From assembly GCF_900112225.1 (NCBI RefSeq), contig NZ_FOLD01000002.1, forward strand, positions 62,001 to 126,000: DNA of 64,000 nucleotides. The letters run 5' to 3'. Positions within the stretch are counted from its first letter, which is position 1, and every line of letters starts with the position of its first letter. A program made the position numbers and the translations under genes. Below the pieces are notes generated by a model. It searched no databases. It was given only the letters and a program-made list of their open reading frames with translations, and had not been told where the DNA came from. Source of the stretch: Massilia yuzhufengensis. Its GTDB lineage: Bacteria > Pseudomonadota > Gammaproteobacteria > Burkholderiales > Burkholderiaceae_D. This document shows positions 54,045 through 64,000 of the stretch, piece by piece.

Positions 54045-55004
54045 TTAGCGCTGTGCCGGGCTGAACGAATAGGTTTCGCCGTGCGCCAGGTAGACCACTT
54101 CCTTTTCCAGCCCCGCCGCCTTGACTTCGCGTGCGAACTCCTCCAGCGGTGACGTGAACACGTCGTAATCGTCGACATGGATTGGCACCGCAATTTTCGG
54201 CCGGACCACCTGCATCATGCGCACGCCGTCCTTGCCGTCCATCGTCAGCTTGACGCCGCCGGGGATGCGCAAACCGCCCAAGTGCAGCAGCGCCAGGTCG
54301 ATGTTCGGGAAGCGCTGCGGGATCGCGCCGGTATCGTCGTAGACCAGCGTATCGCCGCTGATGTAGATGCGGTAATCGGGCAGCGCCGCATTCGCGCCGA
54401 AATCCAGCACCGCGCCCATGGTCTTGGGCAGCAGCACCGCGACCCCCGCGGGCCCGTGGCGAGCAGGCGTGGCCGTGATGCGCAGGCGAGCCTCGCCCTT
54501 GCTCACGTCGACCCGGTCCCAGGTGCTCAGGCCATAGGTGTGCGTGAATCCCATGCGCTTGAGCCGCTCGCTCGCTTCCTTCGGGCTGATGATGGGTGTC
54601 GCGGGCTTGAGCCGTTCCTGCACCAGCTTGTCGAAATGGTCGTCATGGAAGTGCGAGAGTACGACCAGGTCGATCGGCGGCAGCTTGTCAAAGCTGATGG
54701 CCGGGCTGGTCTTGCGCTCGGCGGTGATACCGTAGCCCAGTTGCGCCTGACCGCCCTTGGGCAGGAAGTTCGGGTCGGTCAGGATGGTAAATCCCTGGAA
54801 CCGGATGATGACCGTGGCCGTGCCAATGAACTGCGCCGTCCCCGTCGATGTGTCCGCCGCGGGCGCGCTGCCTGCCGGTAGTTGCAACGTGAATATCTCA
54901 CCCTGTACCGGGGTGGCTGGTGCATCGGCCGCCCGGACCAAGCCAGCTGCGCCGCACAGCGAGGCGAGCAGGACGCAGAACTGGAAAAGTCGTACGGCGG
55001 GCAT
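54045..55004 (-). CDS. Metallo-beta-lactamase-fold hydrolase, secreted
   Basis: The 319-residue product has a signal peptide (cleavage near Ala25) and an MBL fold with the zinc motif SHFHDDHFD (HxHxDH) and later GDTLVYDD and IPIHVDDYD. The order resembles UlaG/YtnP-like MBL hydrolases rather than beta-lactamases. The ATG at 55004 has GGAG about seven bases upstream. Substrate unknown; it may act on a phosphoester or lactone in the periplasm. It is monocistronic and about 100 bp downstream of the DUF5710 gene. Confidence 0.82.
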   Translation of the reverse strand: MPAVRLFQFCVLLASLCGAAGLVRAADAPATPVQGEIFTLQLPAGSAPAADTSTGTAQFIGTATVIIRFQGFTILTDPNFLPKGGQAQLGYGITAERKTSPAISFDKLPPIDLVVLSHFHDDHFDKLVQERLKPATPIISPKEASERLKRMGFTHTYGLSTWDRVDVSKGEARLRITATPARHGPAGVAVLLPKTMGAVLDFGANAALPDYRIYISGDTLVYDDTGAIPQRFPNIDLALLHLGGLRIPGGVKLTMDGKDGVRMMQVVRPKIAVPIHVDDYDVFTSPLEEFAREVKAAGLEKEVVYLAHGETYSFSPAQR

Positions 55005-55109
55005 TGGCGAACTCCGGCGCTGCGCGTCCCGGGGCGGTGCGCACTGCCGAAACGTTAACACGGCAGCGCCGGGAATGTCGTTCGCTTGCCGCTGCGACCG
55101 TGCGCCCGG

Positions 55110-55457
55110 TTAGAGCGCGGCGACCAGGCCGGCCACCTGCTTGCGCGCCTTTTCCCATGCAGTGCCGGCCAGGGCCGTCGAACACTGCGCGCAGGGTTCG
55201 AACGGGTTGCAGGCATGGTCCAGCGCAACATAGTTGGTGCCGACGACGGTCTTGCCCTGGTAGCTGTCGACGCGTCCGCCCGACGGCGCGCCGCCGCCCG
55301 AGCCAGTGACGGCTTCGGCGCCTTGCGCTGCCCACTTGGCGAAGGCGGCCGTGGCCACGCCGTCCGGGACATACCAGCGGCGTTTTGTGGGATTCCAGCG
55401 GGCGCCGAGCGCCTTCGCTTCATCTTTCTCGGCGTAGGGAACAGTGAGGAAAAGCAT
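55110..55457 (-). CDS. DUF5710-containing small protein
   Basis: The 115-residue protein starts with a DUF5710 domain (about 1-40, MLFLTVPYAEKDEAKALGAR then WNPTKRRWYVP), an element of small phage- and plasmid-related proteins thought to bind nucleic acid or Zn. The rest holds three cysteines in an ACNPFEPCAQC-type cluster (about 85-95). The ATG at 55457 is preceded by a weak GGACC site. It lies next to the tRNA-Arg gene, so a past insertion at a tRNA is possible. Function unknown. Confidence 0.65.
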   Translation of the reverse strand: MLFLTVPYAEKDEAKALGARWNPTKRRWYVPDGVATAAFAKWAAQGAEAVTGSGGGAPSGGRVDSYQGKTVVGTNYVALDHACNPFEPCAQCSTALAGTAWEKARKQVAGLVAAL

Positions 55458-55567
55458 GCGGTCCGAAAATATAAGGGCAGCCACGGCGGGTGCCGGGCCT
55501 GGGACCGTGATCTTACTGCACCGGGGCGCAATCGCGAAGAATCAACGAATGGGACGGTGTTTTTGGG

Positions 55568-55641
<74 letters not shown>

Positions 55642-55677
55642 TAAGATGGCGCGCACGATTGGCACGCCGGAAATGAA

Positions 55678-55701
55678 ACGGGCTGTCAAAAGACAGCCCG
55701 T
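55678..55701 (-). terminator. Hairpin between the two tRNA genes
   Basis: A perfect 10-bp stem (ACGGGCTGTC with GACAGCCCGT) and AAAA/TTTT loop lie 12 bp downstream of tRNA-Pro. A T-rich stretch follows on the minus strand. It is likely the tRNA-Pro terminator, or a processing point if both tRNAs share a transcript. Confidence 0.6.
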
Positions 55702-55713
55702 AGGGGAAAGCTT

Positions 55714-55790
55714 TGGTCGGAGTACAAGGATTCGAACCTTGGACCCCCTGGTCCCAAACCAGGTGCGCTACCGGGCTGCGCTACACTCCG
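55714..55790 (-). tRNA. tRNA-Pro (anticodon UGG)
   Basis: A complete cloverleaf is readable: acceptor stem CGGAGTG/TACTCCG with a terminal G-U pair, a GCGCAGCCCGGTAGCGC D arm, anticodon stem CCTGG/CCAGG with loop TTTGGGA giving UGG, and TTCGAAT T-loop. The 3' CCA is encoded, unlike the neighbouring tRNA-Arg. Confidence 0.95.
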
Positions 55791-55844
55791 AAGTAAGATC
55801 CATGATACTCCTTCGGAGCGCCTACGTCAAATCAACATCGGTTT

Positions 55845-57185
55845 TCAGGCAGCAAGTTTGTCGGCGATGCGGCGCGCCATGCTGTCGGCCGTGACCGCCT
55901 CCTTCGCTTCGACCATCACGCGGATCAGCGGCTCGGTGCCGGACGCCCGGATCAGCACACGGCCGGTGTCGCCCAGTTCGCGCTCCACGGCTTCCTTCTC
56001 GGCCACGACGGCGGCGTTGCTGGTCCAGTCGAAACCAGGCGTGACCTTCTTGTTGATCAGGGTCTGCGGATACAGCGTCAGTTCACTGCAGCATTCGGCC
56101 AGCGACTTGTTGCTGCGTTTCAGTGCCGACAGCACTTGCAGCGCCGAGACAATGCCGTCGCCCGTGGTGTGCTTGTCCAGCGCCAGCAGGTGGCCCGAGC
56201 TTTCGCCGCCGAACAGCCAGCCCTTCTCCTGCATCACTTCCAGCACGTAGCGGTCACCCACCTTGGCGCGCGCGAAGCCGATGCCCATTTGTTTAAAGGC
56301 CACTTCAAGCGCCATATTGGTCATCAGGGTACCGACGGCCCCTAGCACCGGACCGGTCGACATGCGGTCGCGCACCATCAGGTACAGCAGCTCGTCGCCG
56401 TTGTACACGCGGCCGGTGGCGTCGACCATGATCAGGCGGTCGGCGTCGCCGTCCAGCGCGATGCCGAGGTCGGCCTTGTGGGCGACGACGGCTTCCGACA
56501 GCGCCTTCGGTGCCGTCGCGCCGACGCCGGCGTTGATGTTGAAGCCGTCCGGCTGGGCGCCGATCGAGATCACTTCGGCGCCAAGTTCGTGGAACACGTG
56601 CGGAGCGATGTTGTAGGCGGCGCCGTTGGCGCTGTCGACGACGATCTTCAGGCCGCGCAGGTCGAGCTCGTTCGGGAAGGTGCTCTTGCAGAATTCGATG
56701 TAGCGGCCCTGGGCGTCGCGCAGGCGGGTCGCGCGGCCGAGCTTGTCGGACGGCACGCAGCCCATAGGCTGCTCGATGCCGGCTTCGATCTCGAGTTCGA
56801 CCGCGTCCGGCAGCTTGGTGCCGTGTTCCGAGAAGAACTTGATGCCGTTATCCTGGAACGGGTTGTGCGAGGCCGAGAGGACGACGCCGGCCTGCAGGCG
56901 CAGCGCGCGGGTCAGGTAGGCGATCGCCGGAGTCGGCATCGGGCCGGCCAGCATCACGTCCACGCCGGCGGCCGAGAAGCCGGCTTCCAGTGCGGCTTCC
57001 AGCATATAGCCCGAAATGCGGGTGTCCTTGCCGATCAGGACGACCGGACGGCCGCTGGTCGATTTGCTGCCCTTGGCCAGCACCATGCCGGCCGCGTAGC
57101 CGAGGCGCATGACGAAGTCCGGCGTGATCGGCGCCGTGCCGACCAGACCGCGAATACCATCCGTACCGAAATATTTACGTGCCAT
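55845..57185 (-). CDS. glmM: Phosphoglucosamine mutase GlmM
   Basis: GlmM converts glucosamine-6-phosphate to glucosamine-1-phosphate on the route to UDP-GlcNAc, which also feeds the polysaccharide genes in this window. The 446-residue protein has the N-terminal [13 protein letters not shown] start, the active-site serine in [15 protein letters not shown], the Mg loop DGDADR and the C-terminal sugar-binding domain with [11 protein letters not shown]. Length is normal. It is last in the ftsH-folP-glmM order usual in betaproteobacteria. Confidence 0.98.
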   Translation of the reverse strand: MARKYFGTDGIRGLVGTAPITPDFVMRLGYAAGMVLAKGSKSTSGRPVVLIGKDTRISGYMLEAALEAGFSAAGVDVMLAGPMPTPAIAYLTRALRLQAGVVLSASHNPFQDNGIKFFSEHGTKLPDAVELEIEAGIEQPMGCVPSDKLGRATRLRDAQGRYIEFCKSTFPNELDLRGLKIVVDSANGAAYNIAPHVFHELGAEVISIGAQPDGFNINAGVGATAPKALSEAVVAHKADLGIALDGDADRLIMVDATGRVYNGDELLYLMVRDRMSTGPVLGAVGTLMTNMALEVAFKQMGIGFARAKVGDRYVLEVMQEKGWLFGGESSGHLLALDKHTTGDGIVSALQVLSALKRSNKSLAECCSELTLYPQTLINKKVTPGFDWTSNAAVVAEKEAVERELGDTGRVLIRASGTEPLIRVMVEAKEAVTADSMARRIADKLAA

Positions 57186-57206
57186 TCTTCTCTTTCTTTT
57201 CCGTGA

Positions 57207-58055
57207 TTATCCGTTATTAGCCGCGTGCCATACCTTGAGGGCATCGACGGTATCTGCTACATCATGCACACGCACGATTCTAGCGCCATGCGTTACCGCA
57301 GCCAATGCCCCAGCGACACTGCCTGCGATACGTTGTTCTACCGGCCGCCCAGTCACGGCGCCGATCATCGACTTGCGCGACAGGCCGGCCAGCAAGGGCA
57401 AGCCGACTTCGTCGCGGATGCGTGCCAGGCCACGCAGCAGCGCGTAGTTGTGCTCGACCGTCTTTCCGAAACCAAAGCCCGGATCGATACAGATGCGCTC
57501 GCGCGCGATGCCGGCGGCCGCCATGGCCGACACTCGCGCATTAAGGAAGGCGATCACCTCCCCCACCACGTCGGCGTAGGCCGGCGCATCCTGCATGTCC
57601 TGCGGCGTGGCCTGCATGTGCATCACGCACAGGCCACAGTCGCTGTCGCGCACCGCCTCGATCGCGCCCGGCGCGCGGAAGCCGTTGATGTCGTTGATCA
57701 TGTCGGCGCCGGCGATGATCGATTCCGCCATCACTTCCGGCTTGGTGGTATCGACCGACAGCGCCACGTCCAGCGTTCGCAGCGCGTACAGCGTGGGCAT
57801 CACGCGCGCCAGCTCTTCCGCCAGCGGCACGCTGGGCGAGCCGGGCCGCGTCGATTCGCCGCCGATGTCAACCATGGTGGCGCCGTCACGGATCATCTCT
57901 TCGGCATGCGAGAGCGCGAACTCGAGGCCCTGGTAGCGGCCACCGTCGGAAAACGAATCGGGTGTGACGTTGAGGATGCCCATCACGACCGGATGGGTGG
58001 AGGCCGCGCCTTCCAGCGCGAAGCTGAATTGGCCGCATTGCAAATACTTTGGCAT
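57207..58055 (-). CDS. folP: Dihydropteroate synthase FolP
   Basis: FolP joins p-aminobenzoate to the pterin precursor of folate and is the target of sulfonamides. The 282-residue protein has the family motifs MGILNVTPDSFSDGG (near 25), DIGGESTRPG and a Lys-rich C-terminal region (GLSRKSMIG). The ATG at 58055 removes a non-conserved 21-residue extension. It lies between ftsH and glmM in the standard order; a hairpin separates it from ftsH. Confidence 0.97.
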   Translation of the reverse strand: MPKYLQCGQFSFALEGAASTHPVVMGILNVTPDSFSDGGRYQGLEFALSHAEEMIRDGATMVDIGGESTRPGSPSVPLAEELARVMPTLYALRTLDVALSVDTTKPEVMAESIIAGADMINDINGFRAPGAIEAVRDSDCGLCVMHMQATPQDMQDAPAYADVVGEVIAFLNARVSAMAAAGIARERICIDPGFGFGKTVEHNYALLRGLARIRDEVGLPLLAGLSRKSMIGAVTGRPVEQRIAGSVAGALAAVTHGARIVRVHDVADTVDALKVWHAANNG

Positions 58056-58078
58056 AGAAAATGGAGAAGCGTTAACGA

Positions 58079-58108
58079 GCAAAAGGCATCCGGTGGGATG
58101 CCTTTTGC
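58079..58108 (-). terminator. Hairpin between ftsH and folP
   Basis: A perfect 13-bp stem, GCAAAAGGCATCC (58079-58091) with GGATGCCTTTTGC (58096-58108), has a 4-base loop. It sits 30 bp after the ftsH stop on the minus strand and could reduce read-through into folP, which the operon may need at a lower level than ftsH. Confidence 0.7.
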
Positions 58109-58138
58109 GTGGGACCAATCAAGCGGTCAAGCGTGCGA

Positions 58139-60025
<1,887 letters not shown>

Positions 60026-60251
60026 GAGCACTCCTCCGATGCAATTGCATCTCTACCGATTTCAGTATGACGATTTTAACCGTAATAAGCCGACGCTGCC
60101 ACGCAACTAAGGCAATAGTGTCAAAAAGCCATTAATACATACCGGGCCAGCCGCGCAAGCCCACGCGCAACCAGCCTTACGCGGCTGATGTGCGGTTGCC
60201 GCGCCAAATATCAAGGGCAAAAAGCGTTTGACAGGCCATTTCGACGTCGAT

Positions 60252-60899
60252 TTACGCTGTCGGATTCTTCAGACCACGCCCAAGCAGGAAAATTTCCGAC
60301 GATTTGTCGCGACTCGCCTTGGGTTTGACCTGCTTGACGGTCGTGAATTCGCGCTTGAATTTTTCCAGTATCTGGGTAAATCCCATATCTTTAAAGCACT
60401 TCACGACCAAAGCACCGCCCGGTTTCATGTGACTTTGCGAAAACTCAAGCGCCAGGTCGATCAAGTGTTCCATTCGCGCCGCATCGGCGGTCGGAATCCC
60501 CGACAGGTTGGGCGCCATGTCGGACAGGACCAGGTCGGCCTTGCGGCCCTGGAGCAGCGCGTTGAGCTGGACCAGCACCTCTTCCTCGCGGAAGTCTCCC
60601 TGGATGAACTCGACATCGGCAATCGGCTCCATGGGAAGCATGTCGAGCCCGATGATGGTGCCGTGGATGCCGCCGCCGTCCTTGCCGGCAAGCTTGCGCC
60701 GGGTGTACTGGGCCCAGCTGCCGGGAGTGCAGCCGAGGTCGACAATGACCTGCCCGGGCTTGATCAGTTTCTCGCTTTCGTCGATTTCCTTGAGTTTGAA
60801 CGCAGCACGCGCGCGGAAGCCTTCCTTCTGGGCCAGTTTGACGTAGGGGTCGTTAATATGGTCGTGCAACCAGTTTTTGTTTAATTTGTTCTTGGCCAT
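60252..60899 (-). CDS. rlmE: 23S rRNA 2'-O-methyltransferase RlmE
   Basis: RlmE methylates U2552 in the A-loop of 23S rRNA. The 215-residue protein has the FtsJ domain with SAM motif DLGCTPGSW near 50 and the catalytic K-D-K-E residues, including VVKCF near 165. It lies 226 bp upstream of ftsH, the usual betaproteobacterial arrangement, and is divergent from the yhbY gene by 42 bp. Confidence 0.96.
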   Translation of the reverse strand: MAKNKLNKNWLHDHINDPYVKLAQKEGFRARAAFKLKEIDESEKLIKPGQVIVDLGCTPGSWAQYTRRKLAGKDGGGIHGTIIGLDMLPMEPIADVEFIQGDFREEEVLVQLNALLQGRKADLVLSDMAPNLSGIPTADAARMEHLIDLALEFSQSHMKPGGALVVKCFKDMGFTQILEKFKREFTTVKQVKPKASRDKSSEIFLLGRGLKNPTA

Positions 60900-60941
60900 T
60901 CGCGTAGAATACTGCTTTTAAAGGTACATCCAAAAATTATT

Positions 60942-61412
60942 ATGCTTAAACTCACTCCGGCCGAGCGCAGCGCACTGCGCGCCGAGGCCCATGGCCTCTC
61001 CCCTGTCGTCATGATCGGCGAATCCGGCCTGACCGAATCGGTCATGAAGGAAATCGCCGCCAGCCTCGACGCGCACGGCCTGATCAAGGTCCGCGTGTTC
61101 GGCGACGACCGCGAAGCCCGCGTGGGCATGTACGAACAGATCAGCGCCGAACTCGACGCCGCGCCGGTCCAGCACATCGGCAAGCTGCTGGTGCTGTACC
61201 GCCCGAAGAAGGAAGTGGCCAAGGAACGCAGCAGCAAGTCCGGCAAGGGCATGCGCGAAGTCACCATCGTCAAGGCCAGCGCCAGCGGCACCAAGAAGCC
61301 GAGCGTCACCAAGGTCATGATCAAGGGGAACGAGCGGGTCACCGCCGGCGGCAACATCAAGCGCGCAAAACCGCGCCAGACCAGCTCCAAGAAAACCTCA
61401 CTGAACAAGTGA
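60942..61412 (+). CDS. yhbY: YhbY-family RNA-binding protein (CRM domain)
   Basis: YhbY binds assembling 50S ribosomal subunits. The 156-residue protein has the CRM domain (about 1-95), starting MLKLTPAERSALRAEAHGL with the GESGLTESVMKEI loop. A long basic, Lys/Ser-rich C-terminal tail (about 95-156) is longer than in the 97-residue E. coli protein and probably adds RNA affinity. It is divergent from rlmE and followed by a strong terminator. Confidence 0.93.
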   Translation: MLKLTPAERSALRAEAHGLSPVVMIGESGLTESVMKEIAASLDAHGLIKVRVFGDDREARVGMYEQISAELDAAPVQHIGKLLVLYRPKKEVAKERSSKSGKGMREVTIVKASASGTKKPSVTKVMIKGNERVTAGGNIKRAKPRQTSSKKTSLNK

Positions 61413-61430
61413 GATTCGGGCTGCGCAGGA

Positions 61431-61456
61431 AAAACCGGGGCGACCCGGTTTTTTTT
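61431..61456 (+). terminator. Rho-independent terminator after yhbY
   Basis: AACCGGG (61433-61439) pairs with CCCGGTT (61444-61450) and is followed by a run of T. It begins about 20 bp after the yhbY stop codon. Confidence 0.9.
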
Positions 61457-61503
61457 CGTCCGGAGATTTGTGATCGCTCCTTTGTGACCACCAACCTCCG
61501 AAC

Positions 61504-61530
61504 CGTCGTCCCGGCGAAGGCCGGGACCCA
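61504..61530. repeat. REP-like GC-rich palindrome (single unit)
   Basis: CGTCGTCCCGGCGAAGGCCG and its remaining bases match the unit found at 12160-12186, differing at one base (A for C in the centre). It lies between yhbY and the DUF4149 gene. Confidence 0.8.
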
Positions 61531-61616
61531 ATTTTCCACGCAAACCACCCCCCCTCCCCTTGCACCGCGAACGCATGCGGTGAAAAGGAAACGCACTGGT
61601 TTTCAGGGAAAATTAG

Positions 61617-61642
61617 GCTCCGGCCTTCGCCGGAGCGACGGT
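61617..61642. repeat. Diverged REP-like palindrome
   Basis: GCTCCGGCCTTCGCCGGAGCGACGG is a diverged inverted partner of the unit at 61504-61530, with TCCGGC in place of TCCCGGC. The two copies are about 85 bp apart and could pair in RNA. Confidence 0.65.
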
Positions 61643-61663
61643 GCTAGCGTGCAAATGACGCGG

Positions 61664-62146
61664 TCAGCGGCTCTTCAAGACCAAAAACGCCGCCAGCACG
61701 CTCTCGATTACATGAAACAGCTGCGACACCCCGTGCATCACGGCGAACTGCGTCCAGTACGGCGACGCCTTCACCCCAGCTGCCCCGGCCAGCTCGCGCA
61801 GCTGCGCCATGCCCGGCTGCAGGCCAACGAACATCACCAGCGCACACGCCAGCATCGCCAGCACCAGCAGGTTCAGGAAGCGCCGGCGGCCGGCATCGAG
61901 GTCTTGCGACACCCGCACCAGCACCAGCATCAAGCCCGCACAGGCAATCGACACCCACGCCAGCCGCGCCAGCAGCACGGCCACGACATCGCCCGCCAAG
62001 GTACTGGACACCGCCGCAAACACCGCGGGCGCCGCGATATAGCCCAGCGCCCACAATGCTCCCGCCCACAGCACCGCCACCAGCAGCCTTGCGGCCGCCA
62101 GGCGCGCGCCAGGACGGGAACCTGCGGCAGGCGCGGCGCCCGTCAT
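61664..62146 (-). CDS. DUF4149 membrane protein
   Basis: The 160-residue protein has four membrane helices (about 18-38, 58-80, 90-112 and 132-155) and the DUF4149 pattern with GYIAAPAVF near 40 and HGVSQLFHVIESV near 140. It overlaps the greA stop by one base, which suggests coupling to greA. The family's function is unknown. This gene pair with greA is common in betaproteobacteria. Confidence 0.88.
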   Translation of the reverse strand: MTGAAPAAGSRPGARLAAARLLVAVLWAGALWALGYIAAPAVFAAVSSTLAGDVVAVLLARLAWVSIACAGLMLVLVRVSQDLDAGRRRFLNLLVLAMLACALVMFVGLQPGMAQLRELAGAAGVKASPYWTQFAVMHGVSQLFHVIESVLAAFLVLKSR

Positions 62147-62625
62147 CAGACGTAGCGCACTTCGAGGATTTCGTACTCGCGCGGACCCGACGGGGCCTGC
62201 ACTTCGACCACGTCGCCGGCGTATTTGCCGATCAGGGCGCGGGCGATCGGCGAAGTCACCGATACCTTGTTCAGCTTCAGGTCGGCTTCATCGAGGCCGA
62301 CGATCTGGTAGGTGACTTTCTGGCCGTTGTCCAGGTCTTCCAGGTCGACGGTCGAGGCGAAGACCACGCGGCCTTCGGCGTCGAGCGTGGCCGGGTCGAT
62401 GATCTGGGCGGCGCTGAGCTTGCTTTCGAGTTCGGCGATGCGGCCTTCGACGAAGGCCTGGCGCTCCTTGGCGGCATCGTATTCGGCGTTTTCCGACAGG
62501 TCGCCATGCGAGCGCGCCTCGGCGATCGCGTCGATCACGCTACGGCGCTCCTTGGTCTTGAGCTGGTGCAGTTCTTCCTTGAGGAGTTCGGCGCCGTATT
62601 TGGTCAATGGGACGGTATTGTTCAT
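62146..62625 (-). CDS. greA: Transcription elongation factor GreA
   Basis: GreA enters the RNA polymerase secondary channel and stimulates cleavage of backtracked RNA. The 159-residue protein has the N-terminal coiled coil with the acidic tip (DLSENAEYDAAKERQ, about 42-56) and the C-terminal FKBP-like domain. The ATG at 62625 removes an unconserved 15-residue extension. It follows carB across a large hairpin. Confidence 0.97.
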   Translation of the reverse strand: MNNTVPLTKYGAELLKEELHQLKTKERRSVIDAIAEARSHGDLSENAEYDAAKERQAFVEGRIAELESKLSAAQIIDPATLDAEGRVVFASTVDLEDLDNGQKVTYQIVGLDEADLKLNKVSVTSPIARALIGKYAGDVVEVQAPSGPREYEILEVRYV

Positions 62626-62654
62626 CTCAGTATGGTCTGTTCGTTTGTCGAGGT

Positions 62655-62725
62655 ACCAAGTGAAAACCACAGAGGCGCGCGCCCTAGGGCGCGCGAGCTC
62701 TGTGGTTTGACGGGTACTACTTGGT
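62655..62725. promoter_or_regulatory. Long composite inverted repeat between carB and greA
   Basis: An inner palindrome of about 10 bp each side (center at 62685/62686) is extended by AAACCACAGAG/CTCTGTGGTTT arms, with outer ACCAAGT (62655-62661) and ACTTGGT (62719-62725). The stem has about 21 paired bases in the core with one small bulge. It lies 3 bp after the carB stop and 30 bp before greA. It could end carB transcription or partly attenuate read-through into greA. Confidence 0.65.
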
Positions 62726-62727
62726 GC

Positions 62728-64000
62728 TTAGTTTAAGGTTTTATGGAGACCTTGTAAATCATAGACCCGCAGTTCGTCCAGGTGCTGCATGCCGGCGATC
62801 GCGGCTTCGGCGCCGGCGATGGTCGTGTAGGTGACCACGCGCGACTGCAGGGCCGAGGTACGGATGGTGCGCGAGTCGGTAATCGCCGAGCGCTTTTCTT
62901 CCACCGTATTGACGACCATGACGATCTCGCGGTTCTTGATCATGTCGACCACGTGCGGACGGCCTTCCAGCACCTTGTTCACCTGGCGCACCGGGATGCC
63001 GGCTGCCGAGATCACGGCGGCGGTGCCCTTGGTCGCCACCAGCGAGAAGCCCAGCCCCACCAGCTCGCGCGCCACGCCGACCGCGCGCGGCTTGTCCGAG
63101 GCCTTCACCGACAGGAATACCGTGCCCTTGGTCGGCAGGATGATGCCGGCCGCCAGCTGCGATTTCACGAAGGCCTCGCCGAAGCTCATGCCCACGCCCA
63201 TGACTTCACCGGTCGATTTCATTTCCGGCCCCAGGATGGTGTCCACGCCCGGGAATTTCACGAACGGGAACACCACTTCCTTGACGCTGTAGAACGGCGG
63301 CGTTACCTCTTGCGTGATGCCCTGCTGCGCAAGGGTCTGGCCCACCATGCAGCGCGCCGCAATCTTGGCCAGCTGCAGGCCGGTGGCTTTCGACACGAAC
63401 GGCACGGTACGCGAAGCGCGCGGGTTCACTTCCAGCACGAACACCGTGTCGACCGTCTTGCCGTCCACTTCCGACTGCTGGATCGCGAACTGCACGTTCA
63501 TCAGGCCCACCACGTTCAGGGCCTTGGCCATGAGCGAAGTCTGGTGCTTGAGTTCAGCGATGGTTTCCGGCGACAGCGAATACGGCGGCAGCGAGCAGGC
63601 CGAGTCGCCCGAGTGCACGCCGGCCTGCTCGATGTGCTCCATCACGCCGCCGATGAAGGTGGCTTCGCCGTCCGAGATGCAGTCGACGTCGACTTCGATG
63701 GCGTCGTTCAGGAAGCGGTCCAGCAGCACTGGCGAATCATGCGACACCTTGACCGCTTCACGCATGTAGCGCTCGAGGTCGCGCTGCTCGTGCACGATTT
63801 CCATCGCGCGGCCGCCCAGCACATAGGAAGGACGCACCACCAGCGGGTAGCCGATTTCATCGGCCAGCGCGAGGGCGTCGGCCTCGGTGCGTGCGGTGCG
63901 GTTCGGCGGCTGGCGCAGGCCGAGCTTTTGCAGCAGCTGCTGGAAACGCTCGCGGTCTTCGGCCGCATCGATCATGTCCGGCGAGGTGCCGATGATCGGC
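62728..64000 (-). CDS. carB: Carbamoyl-phosphate synthase large subunit CarB (5' part outside window)
   Basis: CarB makes carbamoyl phosphate for arginine and pyrimidine synthesis. The roughly 424 residues visible are the C-terminal part of the protein. They hold the second ATP-grasp (carbamate-kinase) half, with [16 protein letters not shown], and the allosteric MGS-like domain ending near the stop at 62728. The frame runs without interruption to the window edge, so the N-terminal half lies beyond base 64000. carB upstream of greA is typical for this group. Confidence 0.96.
   Translation of the reverse strand, partial: PIIGTSPDMIDAAEDRERFQQLLQKLGLRQPPNRTARTEADALALADEIGYPLVVRPSYVLGGRAMEIVHEQRDLERYMREAVKVSHDSPVLLDRFLNDAIEVDVDCISDGEATFIGGVMEHIEQAGVHSGDSACSLPPYSLSPETIAELKHQTSLMAKALNVVGLMNVQFAIQQSEVDGKTVDTVFVLEVNPRASRTVPFVSKATGLQLAKIAARCMVGQTLAQQGITQEVTPPFYSVKEVVFPFVKFPGVDTILGPEMKSTGEVMGVGMSFGEAFVKSQLAAGIILPTKGTVFLSVKASDKPRAVGVARELVGLGFSLVATKGTAAVISAAGIPVRQVNKVLEGRPHVVDMIKNREIVMVVNTVEEKRSAITDSRTIRTSALQSRVVTYTTIAGAEAAIAGMQHLDELRVYDLQGLHKTLN

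Overview
The window is a high-GC chromosomal segment from a betaproteobacterium, most likely Oxalobacteraceae (Massilia-like). The basis is the Burkholderiales-type housekeeping order on the right (carB, greA, DUF4149, yhbY, rlmE, ftsH, folP, glmM), a phasin, the codon usage, and dispersed GC-rich palindromes. No database search was possible; assignments rest on recognised motifs, gene order and start-site signals.

Left part (1-19.5 kb): a CueR-type copper regulator with its own 19-bp-spacer promoter, a tiny secreted protein and a phasin, followed by a type VI secretion (T6SS) island. One leftward operon runs TPR lipoprotein, tssB, tssC, hcp, tssE, tssH, tssA. A rightward operon is tssJ, tssK, tssL. 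A second leftward set is tssM, tagF and an OmpA/BON protein, with a TagX-like peptidoglycan hydrolase upstream. The baseplate genes tssF and tssG and the spike gene vgrG are absent from the window.

Middle (19.5-31.5 kb): a two-gene operon behind a textbook LexA box encodes a FAN1-like VRR-NUC nuclease and a PD-(D/E)XK nuclease-Fe-S helicase fusion (the most interesting unit here). Next come an envelope-stress-like four-gene operon (DUF5668, LiaF-like, LytS-type kinase, LytTR regulator), two small conserved-looking proteins, a large TonB-dependent receptor and a DUF1460 lipoprotein.

31.5-54 kb: a surface-polysaccharide locus. A rightward block holds a WbpM/PglF-like dehydratase, WbpA-WbpB-WbpD-WbpE (UDP-GlcNAc(3NAc)A branch), a flippase, a polymerase/ligase-like protein, two glycosyltransferases, a GNAT/FemAB-like and a NodB-like protein, a second aminotransferase, an initiating sugar-phosphate transferase, a PAP2-like protein and an acyltransferase. 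A convergent leftward block holds a TolA/TonB-like protein, Wza-like export lipoprotein and Wzc-like kinase. The start of the locus and the FemAB-like gene are visibly AT-richer than their surroundings.

54-64 kb: an MBL-fold hydrolase, a DUF5710 protein, tRNA-Arg(UCU), tRNA-Pro(UGG), and the housekeeping block ending in carB, cut by the window edge.
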